Assembly: GCF_013912375.1 (NCBI RefSeq)
Contig: NZ_JACETV010000001.1
Coordinates: 310,001 to 374,000, forward strand
Length of the DNA: 64,000 nucleotides
Reading direction: 5' to 3'
Source: Emticicia sp. BO119
GTDB lineage: Bacteria; Bacteroidota; Bacteroidia; Cytophagales; Spirosomataceae
Position 1 is the stretch's first letter; each line of letters begins with the position of its first letter. Under the pieces are notes generated by a model. The model made no database searches. It had not been told where the DNA came from and was given only the letters and a program-made list of their open reading frames with translations. Positions 6,806 through 15,563 of the stretch are shown piece after piece. Position numbers and translations under genes: made by a program.

Positions 6806-8913
6806 AACACACTTTTTTAACCTTTTTACTCCTTATTTCTACGCTTGTGTTTGGCCAGACCAAGTACACAAGTCTGAATGATGCCTGTGATAGGAACCAG
6901 TCAGGTTCAGGCGTAACAAACCTGGCCAAAACGATTTATATTCCTTCGGTTGCTGTCAATCAGTATGCGTTTCTGAATAATAGTAATCGCAATTTCAGAA
7001 GACTACCTGCTGGTTATTATTATTATCCCTCTACGAATTCTGCCTTTCAGACTAGCATTTATGGTAAAATTACAGCGATGCAAACCTGTACTACCAGTAC
7101 TGGTACGCTTAACATTGTCAATCAGTTTGCCACAGGTCTCACAGGTGATTCGGGGTATCAGGTTGATAATGGTGGTAGCTATTGGTATTATCAGCCATCT
7201 GGTGAGTACTGGTCCAACGTATCAATTACACCTACAGTCAATAACAAAGTAAGTGTTGCACTGGATACTAGAGGATTTGGGTCAGGCTCAGGCACGGTTA
7301 AGTACAAAGTGGAAAATTCTTTAGCCTGGTTGACAAAAACGGAATTGGAGGCGATAGACTTTTCAAACATGAAGGGCAAAGATGTCAGTATCATGGCGTC
7401 GATGTTTAACGGGTCTAATCAGATTGAAGAAACTAAGCAAAGTATTGTGCATTTTGCCGGCGATAATACTTCAAAAGTGCCCACATTTTACAAGCGAAAT
7501 TCTACTAATCGCTTGCCTCAATTGCCCTATGTTTTTCCTACATTTAGTTCACTCACTGGCAAGTTAAATATACTAGGTTTTGGGCAATTAGATGGTTCTT
7601 TCAATTTCCAGAATCAGAATTATCTGACTCGGGGTTTCAATATCCTGGACTGGAAGTATAACGCAAGTATTCCGGTTGCCAATCGCATCGGCGCAAGCTA
7701 TGACGAATGGGCTTATGATAATGGATGTCCGTCTCAGAATGGCCCGGCGGCTTGTAACTGGATAGCTTCGACACCTATTCAAACGCTTTATGGCTGGTTT
7801 AATTCAGCGGTGATTTCAGCCGCTTCAGGGTATCAGGCTTATTTCCTGGACTTTGAGGCATGGAATTATGCAATATTGGATAACCAGGTTGCAGCTGATA
7901 AGATGGCAAGCCTCTTCCGTGCTTTTAAACAGGCTAATCCCAACGTGATGTTAATGTCGTATGTGGGTACTCGTGGTTTCAAGTCATCTACGCTACAGCA
8001 GATTACAGAATCTGAAATGCAAGCCGAGAATAATAAGTATAATCAGACGCATGCACAGGTAGCGAAGGAATTTGAAGCAAAAACTGTCAATTATATCAAT
8101 GTCAGTACCGGAAATTATGACGGAACTACTGGGTACCTGAGTGAATACATGGATGTGGTGAATGCCGGTGATTATTCGCATTTTATCACTCATAGCTGGT
8201 TTTATGCGACTATTCAGGAGATGGAGCTATCAAAACTCCATAAGCCTTCAAAAAAAGTATTGCCCTTATTCTGGAGTTACGTCGAAACCGTGCCAGGAAG
8301 TGATTTTACTAGCATCAGACGCTATCATAAGAAGTCCAATAACCAGGTTTATTTCGTCGATTACAAAGTAGCTGTTCCTTTCAGCCAGATGTACAATACC
8401 ACCGCTTGGGGGAATTTCCTCGGGGATGGGGTTTGGTATTGGCACGATCCTTATCCGAGCTTGGAGGGTTTTGATTACCATGGAGGAGCTGGAAAAGACC
8501 CGGCTACTTCTCAGAATTTGCCCTTTAATTTCTCGACGAACAATGGTATGATGGAGGTTTCAACCACTATCGGCTATGATTATTCAGCACTTGCACTCTA
8601 TGAGCTTTCATTCAACAATGATATTCTGACAGGTTCGCAGCCCATCCAACGAGCTGATTTTTCAACGAACTCAGGGAGTAGCTATTATACCGGTGAAGAT
8701 TTAAAACCTGCCTCAGCGGATTATCTGCATATTCCAATAGTTCGCTTAAAAAAACATCCTACGCTCAATGAGTGGCTGGTACTTGCCGTGAACAGATACA
8801 ACGATATGCAGACCAACCAAACCATCAAGGTAAAAATTCCGACGACCGGCCAAACGGTTGATATTGTGCTGAATGGTCAGTTTACGGCAATCAAAAGAGT
8901 AAAATTAGAGTAG
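6802..8913 (+). CDS. Secreted glycosidase-like protein with shared repeat module
   Basis: 703 residues with a clean signal peptide (MKHTFLTFLLLISTLVFGQ). Residues ~22-85 repeat the module of the preceding protein (YTSLNDACDRNQSGSGVTN ... PAGYYYYPSTN). Residues ~270-600 look like a TIM-barrel hydrolase: AYFLDFEAWNY, VMLMSYVGTRGF, HFITHSWFYAT, and VLPLFWSYVET, with acidic residues at strand ends as in glycosidases. The C-terminal part is beta-rich. A role as a receptor-binding or surface-polysaccharide-degrading spike is inferred from the shared module and overlap with the anchored repeat protein. No T9SS sorting tail is seen. Confidence 0.5.
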   Translation: MKHTFLTFLLLISTLVFGQTKYTSLNDACDRNQSGSGVTNLAKTIYIPSVAVNQYAFLNNSNRNFRRLPAGYYYYPSTNSAFQTSIYGKITAMQTCTTSTGTLNIVNQFATGLTGDSGYQVDNGGSYWYYQPSGEYWSNVSITPTVNNKVSVALDTRGFGSGSGTVKYKVENSLAWLTKTELEAIDFSNMKGKDVSIMASMFNGSNQIEETKQSIVHFAGDNTSKVPTFYKRNSTNRLPQLPYVFPTFSSLTGKLNILGFGQLDGSFNFQNQNYLTRGFNILDWKYNASIPVANRIGASYDEWAYDNGCPSQNGPAACNWIASTPIQTLYGWFNSAVISAASGYQAYFLDFEAWNYAILDNQVAADKMASLFRAFKQANPNVMLMSYVGTRGFKSSTLQQITESEMQAENNKYNQTHAQVAKEFEAKTVNYINVSTGNYDGTTGYLSEYMDVVNAGDYSHFITHSWFYATIQEMELSKLHKPSKKVLPLFWSYVETVPGSDFTSIRRYHKKSNNQVYFVDYKVAVPFSQMYNTTAWGNFLGDGVWYWHDPYPSLEGFDYHGGAGKDPATSQNLPFNFSTNNGMMEVSTTIGYDYSALALYELSFNNDILTGSQPIQRADFSTNSGSSYYTGEDLKPASADYLHIPIVRLKKHPTLNEWLVLAVNRYNDMQTNQTIKVKIPTTGQTVDIVLNGQFTAIKRVKLE

Positions 8914-8933
8914 GAACATTTAATTTTTTCACC

Positions 8934-9374
8934 ATGAAAAAACTCGCAAAAAGTCAGAAAGTCATACTTTTTACCGGAGGTTTGATTTTGATTGCAATAG
9001 CTGTTAAATGGTTATTTGATACATTTAAACAACCAGCCAAATCAGTTCCTGCCACACCTCCAGTCACGACAGGTGGAGTTGCCATAGTTGGTACAGTTAC
9101 ACCTCCAACGATTAAAATACAACAACTTGAAATTGAAGAGGAGGGACAGACGACTTTTGAGGTGACAGGCTTTCCAGATGGGGCAAATCTTGCCAGCTTT
9201 GACTTGATTTTGAATGGACAGCCAATGGTAAATAAAGCAGTTGTCCTAATAGGTAATCCTTATGAATACCAGATTACTGACTTAGGAGGTGGTAATTATC
9301 GGGTAGAAATTACAACCGAACTAATTGTAATCAATCCAGAATTACATACACTTGTATTAAAACTTAATAATTAA
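8934..9374 (+). CDS. N-anchored beta-sandwich protein, 146 aa
   Basis: A K-rich start and span (VILFTGGLILIAIAVKWLF) are followed by a Pro/Thr/Val linker and a ~95-residue beta-rich domain (ATTFEVTGFPDGANLASF-like strand pattern) resembling an immunoglobulin-like fold. It lies between two large secreted proteins and 1 base before the next gene. It may hold a spike to the membrane. Fold assignment is weak. Confidence 0.45.
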   Translation: MKKLAKSQKVILFTGGLILIAIAVKWLFDTFKQPAKSVPATPPVTTGGVAIVGTVTPPTIKIQQLEIEEEGQTTFEVTGFPDGANLASFDLILNGQPMVNKAVVLIGNPYEYQITDLGGGNYRVEITTELIVINPELHTLVLKLNN

Positions 9375-9375
9375 T

Positions 9376-12300
9376 ATGAAAAATCTGATTTTCGCATTAG
9401 TATTATTCACTTGTAATATTTGCTTCGCTCAACGAGCAACCTATACACCTAATGAGTTAAAAACAAAGACGATTTCCTTGATCCCTTATGAAGTGGTTGG
9501 CGAAAAAAATCAGGCAACCTTTAAAGCAATTAAGGTTACTGATATAATTTCTGCCACAGGAGTGGTGGATAAACTTGACAAAACAGGCGGTATCATTTCA
9601 GGTGCTTTGACAGTAAATGGTAGTGTAACATTGAATACCAAACTCTCCAAAAATTACCTTGAGGATAATTTTGTCAATGATGTTTCTACAGCAAAAGCTA
9701 ATGCCGCTTTAGCTGTAAGCAATACAACGGGCATAGTATCAGGCTTGGTAAATAAAGGCAATTACGATGCGAGTATTAACAGCCCTACATTAACCACAAC
9801 ACCAAGTACTTCGGGTGATTTTTATACGGTCGTGGTAGCAGGTACGCAAAGTATTACGGGTAGTTCGGTTAAACTCAATCTAGGCGATAGGGTTGTGAGC
9901 AATGGCACAGCATGGCAAAGAATCCCGTATGAAGTGATTTTAGCCGACCACACTGTTACGACAGATAAAACGAGTTTTATACTTACTGGTAAAAACAAGT
10001 TTAACAAGGACGCTTCAGATAACGTGTCGGGTTATTACATCGCTTATAATTCGGGCGTTCCAACTGTTAATGCTTCTTACACTTCGTCCGGGTTTATTAG
10101 TATTAGTCCATCAACTTATTACACAACCTCAAGTAGCCGACAATTAGCGTATTACGATGCAAATCGAACCTATATTTCAGGTCTAAACTTGTCAGCATCA
10201 ACACCAACGACATTTCAGACACCGTCTACGGCTGCTTACATCAGATTGTCTGTAACGAATGGGGAAATCAATACCTTTCAATTGGAGGAGGGAAGTACAG
10301 CTACTACCTATGAAGCATTTTCTTTGAATTTGGCTGGCAGTATAAATGCAAACCAGTTAAAAGATAACATTGTCAATACGTCAAACTTAAAGGATTCTGT
10401 AATAACAGCACAAAAAACAAATTTCATTTCGGTTGGGAAAAACAAGTTTAATATTTTGGCTAGTGACAATATCAGCGGGTATTATTTAGACAACTCAAAT
10501 GGTAATTTAATTGCTAGTGGCACTTATAATACAACCGGTTATATCCGTATTAAATCTTCCACGTATTACTACCCATCATTCAAGCATATTGTTATTTTTT
10601 ATGATGCTAATAAGTCTTTTATTTCAGGATTGTCACAAGGTCGAACCAATACTGAATTTCAGACACCATCTACAGCAAAATACGTTCGATTAGTGGTTAA
10701 TACGAGTTCTTGGAATGCTTTTCAATTAGAGGAAGGTAGCACCGGAACGACATTTGAACCCTATGCCCTTTCTTTTTTGAGTTCCATTCAGGCGACTAAA
10801 ATACAAGATGGTCTTATCAGTACGACTAAAATTCAGGATAATGCAGTGACTATGACGAAAACAAATTTTTTCGCTGTAGGAAAAAATAAGTTTAACAAAG
10901 ATGCATCGGATAATGTGTCAGGTTATTATATCGTTTATAATTCAGGCGTACCAACTGTTAATGCTACTTATACAGCATCGGGATTTATTGCTATCAAACC
11001 ATCAACATACTATACAATTAACATAGGTCGTCAGATTGCTTTTTATGATGCAAGTAAAGTTTATATTTCTGGACTGAATTTGACTGGTACAAATCCAGCT
11101 TCGTTTCAAACACCATCTACAGCGGTTTATATCAGGCTTTCAATAACAAACGCAGAAATCAATACCTATCAATTAGAAGAAGGTAGCACTGCTACAGGAT
11201 TTGAATCTTTCAGATACACGTTGAAAGATAATTCTGGCACAATCCCAATTTTTGCTAATAGTGAAGCTACAGTAAACAAAGATTTTATCATTACGCCGAA
11301 ATACTACATTCCATCTGGCAAACAGTTAGTAGTCTTTAACGAAAATATCGTTAATAGTCCTAAATTGCTTGAAAAGTTTGAGGTATCGATTTCATCAGCT
11401 AACGCTAAAACTACTGGTGTTGGGTTGAAATATAGTCCTGTATCAACAGGTAGCGTCAGCGGTTCAGCGATATTAGGTAATGACAATTTTGCAAATGATA
11501 TAGTTAAAAGTTTTACAGTAGTGGCTACCGATGCTACGGCTACCACCGCTAAGAAAATATTATTTTTGGGTGATTCCATTACATGGCGTTCAACGCATGT
11601 AGACCGGTTAATTACAAATTCAGGAACGGGTTTGACTTTTGTAGGCACAAGACGTGCGAGCGCAAGCACAAATAACATTTTATGCGAAGGTCGTGGGGGT
11701 TGGAGTGCAGGAAGTTTTACTACTCAAAATACGGGTTTATGGTCGCCATTCATGCAACCACAAGATCCCTATAGATACAAAGGCAATACGTCTTTTTGGA
11801 TAGATGCTAATCAAACTACACCTTCGTACGATGCTGATAGGTTTCCCGATTACAAGACTTTATTTAATAGCACAACTGGCTATCCCGTGAGTCCTGCTAC
11901 AAACGACGTGATTTACGACAATACAGCCGCTACTTACAAAGTGTACAATGGTACAAGTTGGGTAGATATTTCGTCAGGTTCTTTAACCTTTACTTTCAAC
12001 GTGGCAAAATATCGAACCGTTTGGAGTATTGCTCAACCGGATATAGTTTCGATTATGTTCGGCACAAATGATTTCGCAGGAGTTGACCTAATCACATTTG
12101 CAACCAATTACCCAGCATATAAAGCAAGACTTGATGTAATGATAGCAGGTTTTAAGGCCGATAATTCTTCTGTCAAAATTATACTTTGTATACCCCCACC
12201 ACATGGCAAAACTTCTGCGGGCTCCTCTTTATCTGGGGAACGCTCACAAGCAGCATTGTACAGCCTGGCAAAAAACCTGATTACGGATTATTCTGGACAA

Positions 12301-12501
12301 GAAGTAAGTAATGTTTACCTGTTGGACTACTTTTCAACAATGGATAGAATTTATGGTTTTCCAAACACGACGGAGAAAAACTTTAATAACTATTCCGGAA
12401 CTGCCAGAGAGATTATACCAACAGACGGCGTTCATCCAGGGCCTGATGGCTTCCTACAAATGGGTGACCTGCTGACAGGTATTATTCAATTCCTGCGATA
12501 A
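9376..12501 (+). CDS. Large secreted receptor-binding-like protein with SGNH esterase domain
   Basis: 1041 residues. A signal peptide (MKNLIFALVLFTCNICFAQ) is followed by phage-fibre-like sequence (TGGIISGALTVNGSVTLN, near residue 75). Then come three ~105-residue beta-sandwich repeats (each beginning VGKNKFN and ending with FQLEEGSTAT/GT-x-x-E) at about residues 207, 352 and 497. The C-terminal ~320 residues form an SGNH hydrolase: GDSITWR (Ser nucleophile), MFGTNDF (oxyanion Asn) and DGVHPGPDGF (Asp/His). Fibre-type stalk, repeated sugar-binding-like domains and a deacetylase-type enzyme are the usual parts of a phage receptor-binding protein acting on surface polysaccharide. Signal peptides on such proteins are unusual for tailed phages. 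Confidence 0.65.
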   Translation: MKNLIFALVLFTCNICFAQRATYTPNELKTKTISLIPYEVVGEKNQATFKAIKVTDIISATGVVDKLDKTGGIISGALTVNGSVTLNTKLSKNYLEDNFVNDVSTAKANAALAVSNTTGIVSGLVNKGNYDASINSPTLTTTPSTSGDFYTVVVAGTQSITGSSVKLNLGDRVVSNGTAWQRIPYEVILADHTVTTDKTSFILTGKNKFNKDASDNVSGYYIAYNSGVPTVNASYTSSGFISISPSTYYTTSSSRQLAYYDANRTYISGLNLSASTPTTFQTPSTAAYIRLSVTNGEINTFQLEEGSTATTYEAFSLNLAGSINANQLKDNIVNTSNLKDSVITAQKTNFISVGKNKFNILASDNISGYYLDNSNGNLIASGTYNTTGYIRIKSSTYYYPSFKHIVIFYDANKSFISGLSQGRTNTEFQTPSTAKYVRLVVNTSSWNAFQLEEGSTGTTFEPYALSFLSSIQATKIQDGLISTTKIQDNAVTMTKTNFFAVGKNKFNKDASDNVSGYYIVYNSGVPTVNATYTASGFIAIKPSTYYTINIGRQIAFYDASKVYISGLNLTGTNPASFQTPSTAVYIRLSITNAEINTYQLEEGSTATGFESFRYTLKDNSGTIPIFANSEATVNKDFIITPKYYIPSGKQLVVFNENIVNSPKLLEKFEVSISSANAKTTGVGLKYSPVSTGSVSGSAILGNDNFANDIVKSFTVVATDATATTAKKILFLGDSITWRSTHVDRLITNSGTGLTFVGTRRASASTNNILCEGRGGWSAGSFTTQNTGLWSPFMQPQDPYRYKGNTSFWIDANQTTPSYDADRFPDYKTLFNSTTGYPVSPATNDVIYDNTAATYKVYNGTSWVDISSGSLTFTFNVAKYRTVWSIAQPDIVSIMFGTNDFAGVDLITFATNYPAYKARLDVMIAGFKADNSSVKIILCIPPPHGKTSAGSSLSGERSQAALYSLAKNLITDYSGQEVSNVYLLDYFSTMDRIYGFPNTTEKNFNNYSGTAREIIPTDGVHPGPDGFLQMGDLLTGIIQFLR

Positions 12502-12583
12502 TACTTACCGGAGTCTAATTGAATTATAGTTAAATATTTTTCAAGGTAAAATCTGACCTTTTTGAAAATAAAATAGCATACAA

Positions 12584-12817
12584 ATGAATAACGCCAACAC
12601 CCATACCCATAATGACGCTTTCTCCTTTTGGGGAGGGGTATTTTTTACTATTGCTCAAATCCTTAAACAACTTTTTGAAACTACACATATGACGTTCTCA
12701 GATATTATTAAAGCAATAGTAGTTGGAATGATTGGGGCAGTTAGTTCTGGTTTTGGTGCCTGGTTATTCAAGACTTATCTCAAAAGATGGCTAGATAAAT
12801 TAGTTAAAAAATCATAG
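12584..12817 (+). CDS. Small holin-like membrane protein, 77 aa
   Basis: A hydrophobic stretch in the N-terminal half (FSFWGGVFFTIAQILKQLF) and a clear span (IIKAIVVGMIGAVSSGFGAWLF) precede a basic end (KRWLDKLVKKS). Size, span and basic tail fit holin-type or phage membrane proteins, and it lies just before another holin-like gene and the endolysin gene. The function call rests mainly on context. Confidence 0.45.
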   Translation: MNNANTHTHNDAFSFWGGVFFTIAQILKQLFETTHMTFSDIIKAIVVGMIGAVSSGFGAWLFKTYLKRWLDKLVKKS

Positions 12818-12831
12818 ATAAATCATTCGCA

Positions 12832-13146
12832 ATGCAAACCATTATAGACCATATTTTTAGCTACGAGAATATATCCTATTCAATTTTAGGATTGATAGGC
12901 GTGCTTTTACACTATTTAAAACTTTGGAAAAATGCCAAAGATGAGGGCAAACGGTTCTCGTTAAGGCATCACTATCCGAATTTACTGCTGTCCATCATCT
13001 GTACTTTAATATTGGTCTTTCTGAAAGAAGATATTAAAGATATTTATGTAGTGACCAAATTTGGAGCCATTGCTTTAGGCTTTGGAGGTAATGCCTTGTT
13101 TTTTGATTTGATTGGTACAAGAACACAAAAATCCAAGATTGCCTGA
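12832..13146 (+). CDS. Holin-like protein with three membrane segments
   Basis: 104 residues with three predicted spans (SYSILGLIGVLLHYLKLW, LLLSIICTLILVFL, FGAIALGFGGNALFF) joined by short charged loops. Its stop overlaps the endolysin start by one base (TGATG arrangement at 13144-13148). Three-span proteins directly before an endolysin gene are typically holins, which open the inner membrane to release the enzyme. No specific family recognised. Confidence 0.5.
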   Translation: MQTIIDHIFSYENISYSILGLIGVLLHYLKLWKNAKDEGKRFSLRHHYPNLLLSIICTLILVFLKEDIKDIYVVTKFGAIALGFGGNALFFDLIGTRTQKSKIA

Positions 13147-13769
13147 TGCAACTCTCTGCTGAAAAAATAATTCAGACCTTTCCCAGGTGTAACAGAAGCC
13201 TGGTCATCAGTTTAGTGCCATTTCTGAACCTATATTTACCTACGTTTGGCATTGACACTAAACTGGAGATTAGTCATTTTCTGGCACAAGCTGCTAAAGA
13301 GACGGATTCGTTTCAGGTATTGAAAGAATATGCTTCAGGAGCTGATTATGAAGGCAGAACAGACTTAGGTAATGTTTACAAGGGTGACGGTATCAAATTC
13401 AAAGGACATGGGATATTCATGACTACCGGTAGAACCAATCATGCCATTGCCGGCAAGAAAATCTATGAAAATGATGTCTTTGGTGAAGATAGAAAGGTAT
13501 TTGTCAATGATACCATTCTGAAACATCCTGAATTGCTCTGTCAACCCCAGTGGGCAGTAGCGAGCGCTTGTATCTTCTGGTTAGAAAAAGACCTATCCAA
13601 TCTATGTAAATCAGATGTAGAATTGGTAACCATCAAAAGAAAAATAGATGGGAAATGGAGCAATTATGAATGCTATCCCATTGAAGCAATCAGTCGTAAA
13701 GTCAATGGCGGTCTGAATGGTTTTAGTGACAGAAAGTTATTTTATCGAAAAATCAGCCAGTGGTCATAA
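13146..13769 (+). CDS. Endolysin, GH19 chitinase-like
   Basis: 207 residues without signal peptide. The pattern HFLAQAAKETDSF, then EYASGADYEGRTDLGN, YKGDGIKFKGHGIFMTTGR is that of GH19-type phage endolysins (family form: AHES-x-x-F, Y-x-GR-x-DLGN, GDG-x-x-F-x-GRG-x-x-Q-TGR). The catalytic Glu would be that of KETDSF; the usual His before it is Lys here and GRG is GHG. It hydrolyses the glycan backbone of peptidoglycan. It lies directly after a holin-like gene and before spanin-like genes, so this is a lysis cassette. Confidence 0.75.
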   Translation: MQLSAEKIIQTFPRCNRSLVISLVPFLNLYLPTFGIDTKLEISHFLAQAAKETDSFQVLKEYASGADYEGRTDLGNVYKGDGIKFKGHGIFMTTGRTNHAIAGKKIYENDVFGEDRKVFVNDTILKHPELLCQPQWAVASACIFWLEKDLSNLCKSDVELVTIKRKIDGKWSNYECYPIEAISRKVNGGLNGFSDRKLFYRKISQWS

Positions 13770-13792
13770 GTCAACTGTAAACACTCCCACAC

Positions 13793-14050
13793 ATGGAAAA
13801 GAAAGAAATGCCTTTATGGAAAAAACTCTTATTAGCTATTCTTTATACGGCCTTTGTTGGTATAGCTGCTTATCTCAAAGGACAAAATTCCGGTAAAGAA
13901 ATCTGTGAAAAAGCGCACAAACTTGACATCCAAACACAACAAGAAATTCTGCAAAAACATGAAAAAACTCTTAAAACCATTCGCACTGAGTCTAGGAATG
14001 ATGCTATTGAGCGGTTTCATAAAGACAATGGCCCAGACAGCCCAGAATGA
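13793..14050 (+). CDS. Inner-membrane spanin-like protein
   Basis: 85 residues: an N-terminal span (LLLAILYTAFVGIAAYL) followed by a charged helical stretch with coiled-coil character (HKLDIQTQQEILQKHEKTL). This is the architecture of an i-spanin (Rz type), the inner-membrane half of the complex that fuses inner and outer membranes at the end of lysis. The following gene starts inside it in another frame, the classical Rz/Rz1 arrangement. Assigned by architecture and position; no sequence family recognised. Confidence 0.5.
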   Translation: MEKKEMPLWKKLLLAILYTAFVGIAAYLKGQNSGKEICEKAHKLDIQTQQEILQKHEKTLKTIRTESRNDAIERFHKDNGPDSPE

Positions 14051-14330
14051 TTATGTGCAGGTAACCTTAGCCGAAATCATCAAGGTCAATACAAGAAAAG
14101 CAAAGTACGATTCAGCGGTTGCCCAGGGGAAAATCGTAATGGCTGACTTTAAGAAAACACAGGATTCCTTAAAGACGTCAAAAGATTCTACAAATCACTG
14201 GAAAATTCTGGCAATCCATTGGCAAGGAGAAGCAACTAAATTCAAGAAACAAAGAAACAAGTGGATGGGCGCAGCGCTCCTGGAAGCAGTACTGATAGGT
14301 TTAGAAATCAAACAAAAAGTCTCCAATTAA
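13959..14330 (+). CDS. Possible outer spanin partner, start nested in the preceding gene
   Basis: The frame is open from 13905, but the ATG at 13959 gives a proper signal peptide (MKKLLKPFALSLGMMLLSGF...MAQ), so I prefer it; this overlaps the preceding gene by 92 bases in another frame. The body is helical and charged (KKTQDSLKTSKDSTNHWK) and the C-terminal end has a hydrophobic stretch WMGAALLEAVLIGLEI. Unlike classical o-spanins there is no lipobox cysteine after the signal peptide. It may therefore be held by its C-terminal segment, or it may be a different lysis accessory. 123 residues from this start. Confidence 0.45.
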   Translation: MKKLLKPFALSLGMMLLSGFIKTMAQTAQNDYVQVTLAEIIKVNTRKAKYDSAVAQGKIVMADFKKTQDSLKTSKDSTNHWKILAIHWQGEATKFKKQRNKWMGAALLEAVLIGLEIKQKVSN

Positions 14331-14331
14331 T

Positions 14332-14952
14332 ATGAAAGGCGTTAAAACAACAGTTGGTAGTGAAAAAGGTGACATTGTCCGCAGCAATGGCAGTGTAACT
14401 ATCTATGAGATTTCTGGCTCGAAAGCCACAGAATACAATGACTCTATTTCAGGGGATAAAATTGGCTTTTATACCGGTGGGAAAAAGGTGGTAGAGGGCT
14501 ATCCATATACTGAAATTGTCCTGTTCAATTCAGTCAATGACGATTTATCACCGGATTTTGAAGGTGATAAGTATTATTTTCTGGAAGGGATGCCGGTTAG
14601 TTTTCTGCCTAACCCCAATTATGACTATACTGGAGTAACAACCACCCCAAAGAAAAGTACAGATATCCTGGGAACCATTACCAATATTTTTAACACTGTG
14701 TTGAGTGCGATTGGCTTGTTTACCAAAAAGAAAACAGCCTCTACGCCAACGGATACAAATGAACCGACCACTCCATCAGACTCAGATAAACCGAATTCTG
14801 AGGAAGATAAGCCGTCTTTTGTCGCAAAATATGGTTTATATCTGTTTGGCGGGCTATTCATTGTAATTGTCGGCACAATTGTTTACCTGGTGACAAAGAA
14901 TTCCCAAAAGAAAAAGCTTCAGCAAGTCAACGTGTCGGGACCGACACGCTAG
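14332..14952 (+). CDS. Tail-anchored protein, paralogue of the gene at 15069
   Basis: 206 residues. The N-terminal ~105 residues (KGDIVRSNGSVTIYEISG ... IGFYTGGKK ... DLSPDFEGDKYYF ... FLPNPNYDY) match the same region of the protein encoded at 15069. A Thr/Ser/Pro/Asp-rich linker leads to one C-terminal span (YLFGGLFIVIVGTIVYLV) and a tail with KNSQKKKLQ. The last codons lie within an inverted repeat. The family is unknown. The repeated use of one folded head plus a tail anchor suggests a membrane-bound virion component. Confidence 0.55.
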   Translation: MKGVKTTVGSEKGDIVRSNGSVTIYEISGSKATEYNDSISGDKIGFYTGGKKVVEGYPYTEIVLFNSVNDDLSPDFEGDKYYFLEGMPVSFLPNPNYDYTGVTTTPKKSTDILGTITNIFNTVLSAIGLFTKKKTASTPTDTNEPTTPSDSDKPNSEEDKPSFVAKYGLYLFGGLFIVIVGTIVYLVTKNSQKKKLQQVNVSGPTR

Positions 14953-15029
14953 CAATGGCGTGAGGATCCTGATATCCTAACGCCGGAAAAGATGTTGCCG
15001 GCCATGGAAAAAGTTTTCCCGGAAGCAAC
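14931..15029. repeat. Cluster of three inverted repeats (structured island)
   Basis: Three stems follow one another: CGTGTCGG/CCGACACG (14931-14948, two-base centre), GGCGT...ACGCC with inner AGGAT/ATCCT (14957-14984), and GTTGC...GCAAC with inner GGAAAA/TTTTCC (14994-15029). The stretch is visibly richer in G and C than its neighbours and lies mostly in the gap between two paralogous genes. It could be a folded RNA, a processing or attenuation element, a protein- or packaging-recognition site, or a remnant of a small palindromic insertion. Confidence 0.55.
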
Positions 15030-15068
15030 GCCAGAAAGGAAGTGAATGCATCATAAATTATAAGCCTC

Positions 15069-15563
15069 ATGTTAGGGATAAAATACAGACGAACACTTGA
15101 AAAAGGTGATATACTGGTAGCCAAAGCAGTCATTAAAATCTATGAGTTGCAGGAAGATAATTCATTAAAAGTAGTGGATAATGCTATCAAGAGTGATACC
15201 ATTGGTTACTTTACTGGCAGCATCGTGAAGTTTGACGGGAGTGGAATTCAATACGTGGAGTTTGTCACACCTGATTCGACGATGGGTGATGGAAGTCCTG
15301 ATTTTAGTCGCATACCTCTATATTTCGACTGGGAAGATGCAATGGACTATCTGGCCAATCCAAAGTATAACTATCCTGACCGTTCGGCCAATCAATCACA
15401 AACATCGATTGTTGCACTAGCCACTGAGTGGGTTGACAGCAATTCCAGAAAAATACTATGGGTGGTGGGTATCCTGAGCATAGGTACGCTCCTGATAAAT
15501 CTGGCTACTTATTTCATTAAAAAGAAAAAATCCCAGCCAAAGCTTAAACCCATTCGCAAATGA
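15069..15563 (+). CDS. Tail-anchored protein, paralogue of the gene at 14332
   Basis: 164 residues. The head domain (KGDILVAKAVIKIYELQ ... IGYFTGSIVKF ... DGSPDFSRIPLYFDW ... YLANPKYNYPD) is clearly related to that of the gene at 14332. One C-terminal span (ILWVVGILSIGTLLINLATYF) is followed by a strongly basic tail (IKKKKSQPKLKPIRK). It overlaps the next gene by 4 bases. Unknown function; grouped with the other tail-anchored proteins of the block. Confidence 0.55.
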   Translation: MLGIKYRRTLEKGDILVAKAVIKIYELQEDNSLKVVDNAIKSDTIGYFTGSIVKFDGSGIQYVEFVTPDSTMGDGSPDFSRIPLYFDWEDAMDYLANPKYNYPDRSANQSQTSIVALATEWVDSNSRKILWVVGILSIGTLLINLATYFIKKKKSQPKLKPIRK

